This document shows, in pieces, positions 1 to 9,774 of a DNA stretch of 64,000 nucleotides. The stretch's first letter is position 1. Each line of letters begins with the position of its first letter. Position numbers and translations under genes: made by a program. The notes below the pieces were generated by a model. That model saw only the letters and a list, made by a program, of their open reading frames with translations. It searched no databases and was not told the origin of the DNA. The DNA comes from Candidatus Izimoplasma sp. HR2 (lineage in GTDB: Bacteria; Bacillota_I; Bacilli_A; Izemoplasmatales; Izemoplasmataceae): the NCBI GenBank assembly GCA_000753575.1, contig JRFF01000053.1:25641-89640 (forward strand), given 5' to 3'.

Positions 1-43
1 AGAGATTTGCGGTGTATAAATAAGCATAAAAAAAAATAGGGAA

Positions 44-352
44 TTAATCCCTATCTTCTAAATATTCTACGTATTTATCAATATATGAGAATATTCTAAG
101 TATTCCCAAACTTGCTGGAATATACCTCCATTGGATCTTTTTGTCATTAATTCCAATCCCTGGAAGTACTTCCGCTACCTTACAATAAATTACTGTTGTC
201 TTTTTTAATACTAATTTAGATAATTCTGTCAAAACTGAAATGGAATCTTTTCCCTGGGAAATCGTTCCATCTTCCCTGGTTTCTATATCTATTAATTTGG
301 ATAATTCTGGAATTTCGAATCTATATGTTAACATTTTTTTTACCCCTTTCAT
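44..352 (-). CDS. hypothetical protein
   Basis: ORF 102 aa ending in TAA, short tandem gene in minus-strand cluster. Confidence 0.6.
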   Translation of the reverse strand: MKGVKKMLTYRFEIPELSKLIDIETREDGTISQGKDSISVLTELSKLVLKKTTVIYCKVAEVLPGIGINDKKIQWRYIPASLGILRIFSYIDKYVEYLEDRD

Positions 353-387
353 AGTGTATAAATAGGGGAAAAATTTCCCCTATTTTA

Positions 388-747
388 TCAATTCAATTGT
401 TGTTGTTGCTTAACCCATTCATCTATCCATTCTTTTTCAATTATTCTAATTTCTTCTAATGCGGTATCATCTAAAAAATCGATTAAAATATTCGATAAAT
501 CAACAACGGTAACAGTATAATCACGTTTTATAAAAAATTTTGTCTTTGATTCTTTAGTGCCATGGTGTGCTATTTCGCATATAACATTTTCTTGATTCCT
601 ATATTCTTCAAATAATATCAATAGCATTCTTCTAGCTTTTATCATATCAAGCTTATAATGATTTACATGTATAGTAGCTTCATCAACAACACCTGATTCT
701 TTATTAATAATTCTATAAGTTGTAAACATAATTTTTACCCCTTTCAT
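388..747 (-). CDS. hypothetical protein
   Basis: ORF 119 aa, same operon-like arrangement as neighbours. Confidence 0.6.
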   Translation of the reverse strand: MKGVKIMFTTYRIINKESGVVDEATIHVNHYKLDMIKARRMLLILFEEYRNQENVICEIAHHGTKESKTKFFIKRDYTVTVVDLSNILIDFLDDTALEEIRIIEKEWIDEWVKQQQQLN

Positions 748-776
748 AGTTTTAATTTATAAGGACTTTTTAGTCC

Positions 777-893
777 CTATTCTTTTAAATATTCTTTAAA
801 TTCATTTTTCATTAAATCATAATTTATAACTATTTGGTCTTCATCATAATCGTAAATCATTGCTAGCCATTCTGAATAGGTTAATTTTTTCAT
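777..893 (-). CDS. small hypothetical protein (38 aa, MKKLTYSEWLAMIYDYDEDQ...)
   Basis: Small ORF preceded by the same 'gaaaggggtaaaa' RBS-like leader as its neighbours; below the ORF-track length cutoff. Confidence 0.4.
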   Translation of the reverse strand: MKKLTYSEWLAMIYDYDEDQIVINYDLMKNEFKEYLKE

Positions 894-958
894 TTTTTAC
901 CCCTTTCAATTTTAATTTTCTAGGGTAGGAAAACCCCTACCCTAGCAATACTTTTTTT

Positions 959-1171
959 TTAAATATCTTCATTTTCTATCTGTATTTCATAAAGTTTTTC
1001 TGCAATTTCTCTTTTTCCTTTTTCGCCATCATACTCGATTCCTAAATGCGATTCAATAAAATCACATTCTTCTAAGATTTCAAGGATTCTAAAACTTTTA
1101 ATAGAATTCTTACAAATTTTGTAAAATAATGCTTCTTCTGATTCTCTTAATCTCAAATCATTGTTTAACAT
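959..1171 (-). CDS. hypothetical protein
   Basis: ORF 70 aa with upstream aggagg-type RBS. Confidence 0.5.
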   Translation of the reverse strand: MLNNDLRLRESEEALFYKICKNSIKSFRILEILEECDFIESHLGIEYDGEKGKREIAEKLYEIQIENEDI

Positions 1172-1238
1172 GGTATTACCTCCTATTTTAGATTATAGAG
1201 GGTAGTCCTTTACTACCCTCTTTTTAAGTCCCTAGAAA

Positions 1239-1793
1239 TTATTTTAAGCTATTTAAATAATTTCTAGTAATAATTTTTCTTAAACGTAATTTGTTACCAT
1301 CTTTCACAGTAGTGACGTGTAACATGAGTAGCTTTTTAAACTGTTTAGATGTTAATACTGATACTGATTTTTTGTTTATATCTGTGATAAAATTCTCGAG
1401 TGTTATCATAAAAACGTCACATTCTCTATAGTACTTCATGATTCTATTAACAAACCTCAAATAAGTCTCGTCTGTACCCTTCTTAAATTCTGTTATACTT
1501 GGTGAACTGTTTTGCCCTAAATACTTAAATTGTATTCTTTTACCTTGATAGATAAAATCAAAGTGGTCAATTTTATCAAAGACGGGGTTTTGTATCCCTA
1601 ACTTATATTGAGTATATAAATCAGCGATTTTACCTCTATTCATTTGATAGTCAAAACCTTCATAATCTTCTTCACTAAAGTAACATTCAAGCTCTTTGAT
1701 AGCTCTTATGTTATCCCTATTGAATAATTCACGCCATTCGTTTTTTTCTGTTCTTAATGTTTTAACTTTTGTTGTTACTTTTTTAGTAGTCAT
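1239..1793 (-). CDS. hypothetical protein
   Basis: ORF 184 aa, no recognisable family. Confidence 0.6.
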   Translation of the reverse strand: MTTKKVTTKVKTLRTEKNEWRELFNRDNIRAIKELECYFSEEDYEGFDYQMNRGKIADLYTQYKLGIQNPVFDKIDHFDFIYQGKRIQFKYLGQNSSPSITEFKKGTDETYLRFVNRIMKYYRECDVFMITLENFITDINKKSVSVLTSKQFKKLLMLHVTTVKDGNKLRLRKIITRNYLNSLK

Positions 1794-2365
1794 TATAATA
1801 CCTTCCTTTCATTCATTGGTTATACTAACTTGATGCTAGTATAACGCTATTACACTTATATGATACTTATTATCGGTTAGTACCAAACAAGTGTTCTATT
1901 ATGTTTTCAATGTGCTTTTAGAAGTCGCGACACGTCCGCTTTATAACTTCCTGTGGTACTTATTAAATTATGATACATTATATATATACCTTATAAAAAT
2001 ACCTCTAAACATTTATTTTAAAAATAATTCAAGTTTTTTACTGTATTGTAATGAGAATCATTCTTAATGGATATTTAAGTCTTAACCCAAAAGTCATGTA
2101 TACCCTATATCAGCATTTTAAAGTGCCTAGAATCAATTTTAATATCATTCTAGTATTATAATATTATACCATGTTAAAACCGTTTAAATCTAAAATAAAG
2201 CATTATAGAATATATAAAAATATTTTAAAATATCTATATAATCACTATTTTATTTTATGCAATAAAAATATATTAGTAAAAATAATCATGCTACTTTTAT
2301 TGCATAACTAAAAAAAATTTATGCTACTTTTGTTGCACTGGTCATGCAAGTTTTATGCAACTTAG

Positions 2366-2570
2366 TTTTGACTGTTATATCCTTAACACATTCAATTATC
2401 TAATTGTGTCAAACAATAAGAATATTAAGTGTGATATAATTAACGATGCAGTTATCTAATTGTGTGAAACAATAAAACAATTGACTGTTATATTGTTAAC
2501 ACATTCATTTGCATGTTATTTCCTTAACACATTCAATTATCTAATTGTTTGACACAATAACACAATCGGG
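2366..2570. repeat. iteron-like direct repeats (ttgactgttatat..ttaacacattca; ccttaacacattcaattatctaattgt; tatctaattgtgt.aaacaataa)
   Basis: Repeated near-identical 20-27 bp strings read directly in the sequence. Confidence 0.65.
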
Positions 2571-2670
2571 GTTATATATTATTTTCTTGCAATTGTGTGT
2601 ATTTTCTTGATTGTTTGAATTGTTTGAATAATTTGAATTGTTTAGACAATACAAACAATGACGTTTATTT

Positions 2671-2699
2671 CCAGGACTTCCAAGAGTTACCAGTCCTGG
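2671..2699. repeat. perfect 8 bp inverted repeat CCAGGACT...AGTCCTGG, further partial copy (ccaggact) near 2719
   Basis: Direct reading. Confidence 0.6.
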
Positions 2700-3358
2700 G
2701 GTATTTTACCAGGACTGGAAGAGGGGGGTAGTTTTGGGAATATCTTCCATGGAAAATACTGGAAAGTGCGGGTGTAGTTCCTCTACCTACATTGACATTC
2801 TAAAACACGTAGTATACAAGTTCCTCTACCTACGTTGACCTTTTTTAATCCTTAGTGTACAAACCCTAACATATTTTCCAGGACATACGTACTTTCCCTC
2901 TGTTTTATAAGTATCTAATTTCTTTTAAACCGCGTCTAAAGTATTAAAAGAAACTATATTATACCAAAAGCTAGTTTTCGAGAAAGAAGAAACATTATAT
3001 ATTATATATAAATCTATTTGAACCGCGTCTAAAATATTAATATATAATATCCCTATCCTTTGTCTCTTTCTCTTGGGGCAAGCCGTTAGGCTTGCTATAG
3101 GAGATATAGGTATAGGAAAACTAGGAAAACTAGATAACAATTTATAGAGAGTACCTTACCTCATACTTCGTTCTTTTCGCTTTCCGGAAAAAAATGGTAT
3201 AATAAAGATAGAGAGAAAACGAGTAATAAACAAATAAATAATATAGAAGATTTAAAAGAATTTATATTAAATTATAAATATACTGAAATTATAATCAAAT
3301 GAGCGCACTCTGTGCTTTTTTAGATATAGGTGCGGTTTTAACTGAATTGGAGGTAATT

Positions 3359-3580
3359 ATGGCGTTGACAGTAGTAGAGAATGGTCAAGAAGTTATCTTA
3401 AAAGAGATAGATTGAGGAATAAAGTTAAAAAGAAAATTAGAAAGCATGGGATTAACACCTGGTGTTAAAATAACTATGATTCAAAGCTCGTCATTTGGAC
3501 CTTGTATTGTTGAGGTAAGAGGAACAAGACTTGCGCTTGGAACTGAAATTATAGCTAAAATATTTGTGCGGTTTAAATAA
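3359..3580 (+). CDS. feoA: FeoA-domain protein (73 aa), TGA read as Trp
   Basis: MALTVVENGQEVILKEIDWGIKLKRKLESMGLTPGVKITMIQSSSFGPCIVEVRGTRLALGTEIIAKIFVRFK; matches FeoA/SH3-like pattern (G..V.L..I..G..L.RKL..MGL.PG..I.......GP..V.VRGTRLALG...A..I.V); RBS ttggaggtaatt; missed by ORF track because of the in-frame TGA. Confidence 0.8.
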
Positions 3581-3701
3581 ATTTAACGCAATAGATGAGG
3601 ACTTTACGTTCTTCGTTTATTGTGTTTTTTACATAAATATGTTATAATAAAAGTAGGAATAATAATTTGAACACTTTTGTCCAAATACTATAAATATAAG
3701 A

Positions 3702-4082
3702 ATGGTGGTGAAAATAATCAAACTTAAACTAGATACAACTATAAAAACCCAAGAGGAACGAATGGAATATATTAAAAAAATAATAGATTCCCCGGAATTT
3801 AGACCTAATTCATGGGTTTTGGAACTATTGACTAACTATGTTCTATTTTTGAAGCCAAGAAAAGACCATTCAATTATAAGTGATAATAGACGTAAAACAA
3901 TAAGGAAAAGAGAAACTTCAACAGAAGGACTTAAAGAAAAATTTGAAACTGGAGAAGATGCGATTTACAATTTAATTAGAAATGATAAGAATATGATATT
4001 ATCTCCGAAAGTAACTATAACTCCACGAGATATTGCGGAACATATTGAATTGAAACAATTAGTAGATACCATAAAAGAATGA
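3702..4082 (+). CDS. hypothetical protein
   Basis: ORF 126 aa, downstream of promoter-like TATGTTATAAT at 3638-3646. Confidence 0.6.
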   Translation: MVVKIIKLKLDTTIKTQEERMEYIKKIIDSPEFRPNSWVLELLTNYVLFLKPRKDHSIISDNRRKTIRKRETSTEGLKEKFETGEDAIYNLIRNDKNMILSPKVTITPRDIAEHIELKQLVDTIKE

Positions 4083-4091
4083 GATGCGGAA

Positions 4092-4784
4092 ATGAAGAGA
4101 AAAAATCTAACAGGGAAGAACCTGTATAGAGCAAAGAAAGCATTAATAGAGATGCGTCAGATGCAATACATAATTAAGGAAGAACTGAATAAACCATCAA
4201 GAATGAGAAATTTTAGAAAGACAACTTTAGAAATGCAGTTTAGTATTGACACATGGTATATAAAAGAAGATGGAGACGTAAAATTAGTTAGTGAAGATAC
4301 TATAGATTTTAAAGAGGGGAAGCACATAGAGATGTTGCTTTATTATTACCCGAAGCTTATAGATTCTGCTTGAGATTTTAACAAAAGTGAAATGAAACAT
4401 ATATTATGGGATTTGGAATTACTTATTAATGCGTCATTAAAAGAAAAACCAGCTTGAAAAGATATTATTATTTGGAAAATAGATAAAAGAACTAATAAAG
4501 ATATTAGAGAAATGTTACGTGAAGACCATAATTTGATCTATTCAGAAGAATATATTTCTACTTTATATAGGAATAAAATTCCTGCATTTATTGCGGAATA
4601 TTATAGAATATCAGTAGAAGATTGGTATCATCTTAATAAAGTGAAAGGCACTTATAAAAAATGTAATAGATGCGGCGAACAGAAATTAATGAATAATACA
4701 AATTTTTCATTAAACAAAGGTAGTAAAGATGGGTTCTATTCCATTTGTAAATCTTGTCGAAAAAAGAAAAATAAAAAACAGTAA
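4092..4784 (+). CDS. hypothetical protein with C-terminal CxxC...CxxC zinc ribbon (TGA=Trp at 4371 and 4455)
   Basis: ORFs 4092-4373 and 4512-4784 are in one frame separated only by TGA codons; CNRCGE...CKSCRKK. Confidence 0.7.
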
Positions 4785-4801
4785 CCCTTGGAGGTTGAGA
4801 T

Positions 4802-6049
4802 ATGCAAAAAGCAATTAAATATGTAGATACGAATGTATTGCTAGACTATCCTGAATTGTTATTTGAACATGAAAATGTTGTTATACCAATGGTAGTATTA
4901 GAAGAACTTGACCACTTAAAAACAAAAGGTGGAGAAGTAGGTTATAAGGCTAGAAAAGCTGTAAGAGCTATAAAAGGTCATATAGGTAACTGCAATTTAA
5001 AAATTCTTTACAATAGAGAGATAGAAAGTTTAAAAATCCCAAATGATAATAAAATTATAGCGTATGTTGTAAAATATGGGAATATGGAACTAGAGGGTTG
5101 TAATAAAGTTATATTAATTACTAATGATATAAATATGGAATTAAAAGCAAAAGCAGTTTTTGGTAGAAAAATGGAATTGGGCGAATGCGATAAAGAATAT
5201 ATTGTTTGGAATCTATATCCTAATAAGAGAAAGTATAAAGGTTGGGAAAGAATTACTGATCACAAAGAATTAGAAGGAATCTTTTTAGGGAATAAAAAAG
5301 ACTTAGGATTTGAAATTGGTACATATGCGATTATGGATGATTTAGTAAGTAAAGGTAGCGTATATAGATTTACAGGTGTATCATTTGTTAAAATCAATTA
5401 TCTTGCTTTTCATTCTAAAATAATGGGAACAATTAAACCAAAAGATTCTTATCAACTTGCGGTGATTCATAGTTTAATTAAAGATGACTTTACTGTATTG
5501 GTAGGACCAGCGGGTTCAGGTAAAACACTCTTATCTTTGTCTTATGCGTTTGATATGATTGAACAGAAAAAATTTGAAAAATTAATTATTGCGATAAACC
5601 CTATTGCCGCTCGAGGAGTAGCTGAAATGGGATTCTTAAAAGGTGACAAAATAGACAAGTTACTTGGAGGAAGTTTAGGTGGAATATTAATAAGTAAATT
5701 AGGTACAAGAAAAGCAGTTGTAGATTTAATTAATAGCGGGATTTTAGAAATTACAAGTATCGCGCAATGCAGAGGTAGACAAATTAATAAAGGTGAAATT
5801 TTATATATACCAGAAGCACAAAATTTAACTATAGATACTACTAAACTTATGATTCAAAGAGTTGAAGAAGGTGCGAAGCTAATACTAGATGGTGACTATA
5901 AAGCGCAAGTTGATGCAAGTGTATATGCTGGACAAAATAATGGATTAGCAAGAGCAATAGAAGTATTTAAAGAATATAGCTTTTTTGGAGTTATGTATCT
6001 TCCTAATATTTATCGTTCAATGATGGCTGACATAGCCGAAAAGATGTAG
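4802..6049 (+). CDS. phoH: PIN domain-PhoH-like ATPase
   Basis: N-term PIN (YVDTNVLLDYPELL...VVLEELDHLK), Walker A VGPAGSGKT, PhoH-like C-term. Confidence 0.85.
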   Translation: MQKAIKYVDTNVLLDYPELLFEHENVVIPMVVLEELDHLKTKGGEVGYKARKAVRAIKGHIGNCNLKILYNREIESLKIPNDNKIIAYVVKYGNMELEGCNKVILITNDINMELKAKAVFGRKMELGECDKEYIVWNLYPNKRKYKGWERITDHKELEGIFLGNKKDLGFEIGTYAIMDDLVSKGSVYRFTGVSFVKINYLAFHSKIMGTIKPKDSYQLAVIHSLIKDDFTVLVGPAGSGKTLLSLSYAFDMIEQKKFEKLIIAINPIAARGVAEMGFLKGDKIDKLLGGSLGGILISKLGTRKAVVDLINSGILEITSIAQCRGRQINKGEILYIPEAQNLTIDTTKLMIQRVEEGAKLILDGDYKAQVDASVYAGQNNGLARAIEVFKEYSFFGVMYLPNIYRSMMADIAEKM

Positions 6050-6067
6050 TAGAAAGAAGGGAACTGA

Positions 6068-7120
6068 ATGGTTGAAAAGAAAAAATGTACTGGATGCCAT
6101 CAAGATCGCTCTATAAAAGAATTCTGAAAAAGTAATAATTTAGAAATGTACCCTGGGGACGGCAAGATAGATCTTTGTCGTTCTTGTCTTACTAAGGGTG
6201 TAGAAGATTTAGAGGATTGGAGAGGTGTACGAGAGGTATGCAAAGTAATGGACTTTCCTTATTTGGATAAGGTTTGGAAAGGTGTAGTAGTAAAAATAAA
6301 GGATAGTAATAGATATAATATGTCTTCAGAAGCTAAGAAGCGAGAAACTATTCGTAAAGCATTAGGTGATTATTCGCGATTAATGAAATTAATAGCATAT
6401 AGGAATAAAACTTATAGAGATTCTGATGCAATTGTTACGTTAATTGATAACGCTGCGGATGAAGTGAAAAAATTAGAGGTAGAAGCAAAGAATGAAGAAT
6501 TGAGATTAGTTATCGAAGCAAGTCACATCTCCCTCTCTGTCGAAGACAGGTCATTTCTTATGCAAAAATGAGATACGAGTGATTTAAGTGATATAATGTA
6601 TTTAGAGGATTTTTATTTAGGTATGATGGATGACTTTGATATCAGTACTACTTCGCATAAAGATTATCTTAGAAAAATTGCGTTAATATCATTAAGACTA
6701 AATAAAGCAATAAAACAAGATGATTGGGACGCTATTAAGGTATTACGTGTAACATATAGTAACTGGATGAAAGAGGCTGATTTTACAGCACAACAAAATA
6801 ATAAAGATAAATCAGAATTTGCGTCTTGCTTTGGAGAAGTTGCGGCATTTTTAGAATCTAAAGGTTTTATAGATACAATAAATTTAGATTTTCCAAGAGA
6901 TATAGTTGATAGAACTATTGGTAATTTGAATTCTTATACAAAAGATTTAGTATTAAGCGAGAATGGACTTGGGGATTTACTTGAATCTACTATTGCACTT
7001 ATGAATAAACCAGAAGAAGATGAAGAAGCCGATTATGTATATGGTGCAGATGATTGAGATGAAGATTTAGATATTGACTGGTCTGGAGAAGATGCAGACG
7101 AGGATGATGAAAATGAGTAA
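6068..7120 (+). CDS. zinc-ribbon protein, putative terminase small subunit
   Basis: One frame across TGA at 6125, 6569 and 7055; CTGCHQD...CRSCLTKG N-terminus; immediately upstream of TerL; acidic C-terminus. Confidence 0.55.
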
Positions 7121-7839
7121 TATGTCAGACAAAAGAAGAGAAGAAGTATTACTTAACATTAAAAAGCAAGTAGCTATAGCAAAAGAAAAAGATTTTGGAT
7201 TAAATAATTTAGAAATTACAGAAGAAAGATTAAATAAAATAGAACCTGAACTTAGAAAACAATTTGGCTTTTGGAAAGCATATCCTGATTTATTTTTGGA
7301 CATAATTTTGCCGAAAGAATCTAATTTTAATTTTTATTTTTATCAAAGAGTTTTTCTTAGAATAGCAATGCGTTATAAACTTATTTATGCAACTTTTACT
7401 CGTGCATTTTCAAAGTCTTTTTTATCTATAATTATAGAATATTTAAAATGTATTTTTTATCCTGGCGCTAAACAATTTATTACAACTGGTGGCAAAGGAC
7501 AAGCCGCACAGATTGCGGAAGAAAAGATAAAAGAGATATGGGGAATTTGACCAATTTTAAAGAATGAATTATTATCTAAAAGTGGATGAAGCTTTCAGAA
7601 AGATGGAGTAACTTTAAATTTTAAAAATGGTAGTATCCTCGATGTTGTCGGTATGCGAGACAGTACTAGAGGAGGTAGAAGACATGGGGGGTTGATAGAA
7701 GAGACGATCTTAATAGATGGTGTTAAACTCAATGAGGTGATCCTGCCTTTAATGAATGTCAGCAGGAGAGCTAAAAATGGCGAGGTAGATCCAAATGACA
7801 TCAATAATAAAAGTCAAATTTTTGTGACAACCGCTGGGT
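7104..7839 (+). CDS. terL: terminase large subunit, exon 1
   Basis: TerL ATPase-like N-half ending ...KSQIFVTTAG; continues in frame with exon 2 after removal of the intron; start could be 7074, 7104, 7107 or 7113. Confidence 0.75.
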
Positions 7840-8610
7840 TAACATGGGTAGCCCCTCTTGCTAGTAATAGTAAGATGAAAATTCTTTTAATTGCTGGAAA
7901 ATCCTTATAGGACAATCAGCAGCCAAGATTTAATATGTGTATAAGAGAGGAGAAATTATGTTTAAAAATGTAATAGCTTGAAATGTAAAACCAAACTTAT
8001 ACAAAATAAATGAAAAAGGTGAAGTATTAAGCATTTATATGAATAAAATTATGAAAACAAGACTAGATAAAGATGGATATCCATCATTATCTCTCAGGAA
8101 TAATAAAGGTGGATATAGTACTTTTTATATTCATAGATTATTATTATCTACTTTTAATCCAATAGAGAATTATAGAGATATGACAGTTAATCATAAAAAT
8201 GGGATAAAAACTGATTTCAATTTAGAAAATTTAGAATGAATGACTAATTTGGAAAATTTAGAGCATGCGAATAGAACTGGCTTGCATAATGTAGTTGGAG
8301 AAAATCATCCTCGAGCGAAATTAACTGAAAAAGATATTTTTAAAATATTAGACTTATTAAAATCAGGAATGAGTGGAGTCAGTATATCAAAAATATATAA
8401 TGTTAATGAAAGCTGTATCTCTAAAATAAAAAATGGGAATACTTGAAATCATATTACACATATTAAATAAGGTTCAACGACTATGGGAGTAGCGTCCCTT
8501 AGGTTATAAGTTAATGATAACCGAAACGGAGAATGCCCGAAAGGGTAAAGATATAGTCTAGTCTGCATGGTAACATGCAGCAGTTCATAAGAGAACGGGA
8601 TAAAGTGTTG
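7840..8610 (+). other. group I intron in terL (boundaries approximate)
   Basis: Group I core signatures: 'aattgctggaaaatccttataggacaatcagcagccaag' (P4/P5-like) and 'gttcaacgactat ... agatatagtcta' (P7-like); exon 1 ends ...gggt with intron gccc for P1; splicing gives VTTAG-S-ALFEYNDKGSFAYEKLIQV. Confidence 0.85.
7958..8470 (+). CDS. HNH homing endonuclease (NUMOD4/HNH-type) inside the intron
   Basis: IHRLLLSTFNP...VNHKNGIKTDFNLENLEWMTNLENLEHA...GENHPRAKLTEKDI; TGA falls at the conserved Trp of the LENLEW motif. Confidence 0.9.
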
Positions 8611-9707
8611 CGGCTTTATTCGAATATAACGATAAGGGTAGCTTTGCTTACGAAAAATTGATTCAGGTATTATTATGACAAGTAATTAAGCCAAAAGATG
8701 CATTCATCCTTGGTGGAGATTATCGTATCCCAATGATGCATGGTCTCCTTGATAAAAATTTTGTTAAAGAACTAAAAGCTGACGGTACTTATAATGAAAC
8801 ATCTTTTAACAGAGAATATGGTTCACGTTGGTCAGGCACTAAAGATGGAGCTTTTTTTGACGCAGAAATATTTACAAAATATAGAATGCTAGGACATGCT
8901 GAATTTTCTCCAGACGGAAGAAGCAGTAAAGATACTTTTTATATATTTGGAATTGATGTTGCTCGTCATAGAGCCCAAACAGTAGTAGTTATTATTAAAG
9001 TAACTTTAAATCAAACAACAGGTCTTTGGGATAAAAGAGTTGTAAATATGCATGTTTATGAAGATGCGCATTTTGATGATCAATGTGGTGAAATTAAATA
9101 TTTATTTAATATATTTAGACCAAGAGCAATCGTAATTGATGGTACTGGTTTAGGTACTGGTTTAATAGATCCATTAGTAAAACGAACAGAATATAACGGT
9201 ATCGTTTACGAACCTTTTGGTGTAATTAGTGAAAAACATAAAGAAGATTATGAACAATTTATACAACCAGATACAATTCCTGTTTTATATATTATTAAAG
9301 CAGATCCAGCAATGAACAGTGCAATGCACTCAAATATATATGCGCAATTAGTTGGCGGAAGAATGAAATTTTTAATTGATGAACGTACAGCTAAAACGAA
9401 GTTTGCTTCAAGAAAGAATTGAAATACTTTATCATCAGAAGATAGGGCAAGAAAGTTAAAACCATTTACATTAACTTCTATATTAAAGGAAGAAATGTTA
9501 AACTTACGTCGAGAGGGCGAAGGTGGAGACATTCGTTTGAAAAAAGTTCGAACTACAGTTGGTAAAGATAAATTCTCTGCTCTTGAAAATGGTCTGTATT
9601 ATATTTATTTATTAGAAAGAGATAAAAGAAAAAAATTAAATATAGATGTTAAGGCTATAGTAAAGATGACTAAGAAAACAAAAAAACAATGGAAAAGATG
9701 GAAATAA
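8611..9707 (+). CDS. terL: terminase large subunit, exon 2
   Basis: ALFEYNDKGSFAYEKLIQVLLWQVIKPKDAFILGGDYRIP...IDVARHRAQTVVVIIK...IDGTGLGTGLIDPLV (nuclease domain); TGA=Trp at 9420. Confidence 0.85.
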
Positions 9708-9774
9708 AACTCCATTTCTTTTCTTTTTTGTAAAAATATGTTATAATAATAAGTGTTGGAGGTGAAATTAAATA

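Larger units (their letters stand above)
1800..3300. promoter_or_regulatory. repeat-rich non-coding region between divergent modules; candidate origin/control region
   Basis: No convincing CDS; several families of direct and inverted repeats (2288-2338, 2366-2570, 2671-2730, 2777-2839, 2927-3045); genes diverge on either side. Confidence 0.5.

Noticed and set aside
2925-3140. Minus-strand 71 aa ORF in the control region
   Set aside because: Overlaps direct repeats and has no recognisable RBS or family; likely spurious
8480-8610. tRNA-like structure near the end of the terL interruption
   Set aside because: Matches a group I intron 3' core (P7/P9 region) better than a tRNA
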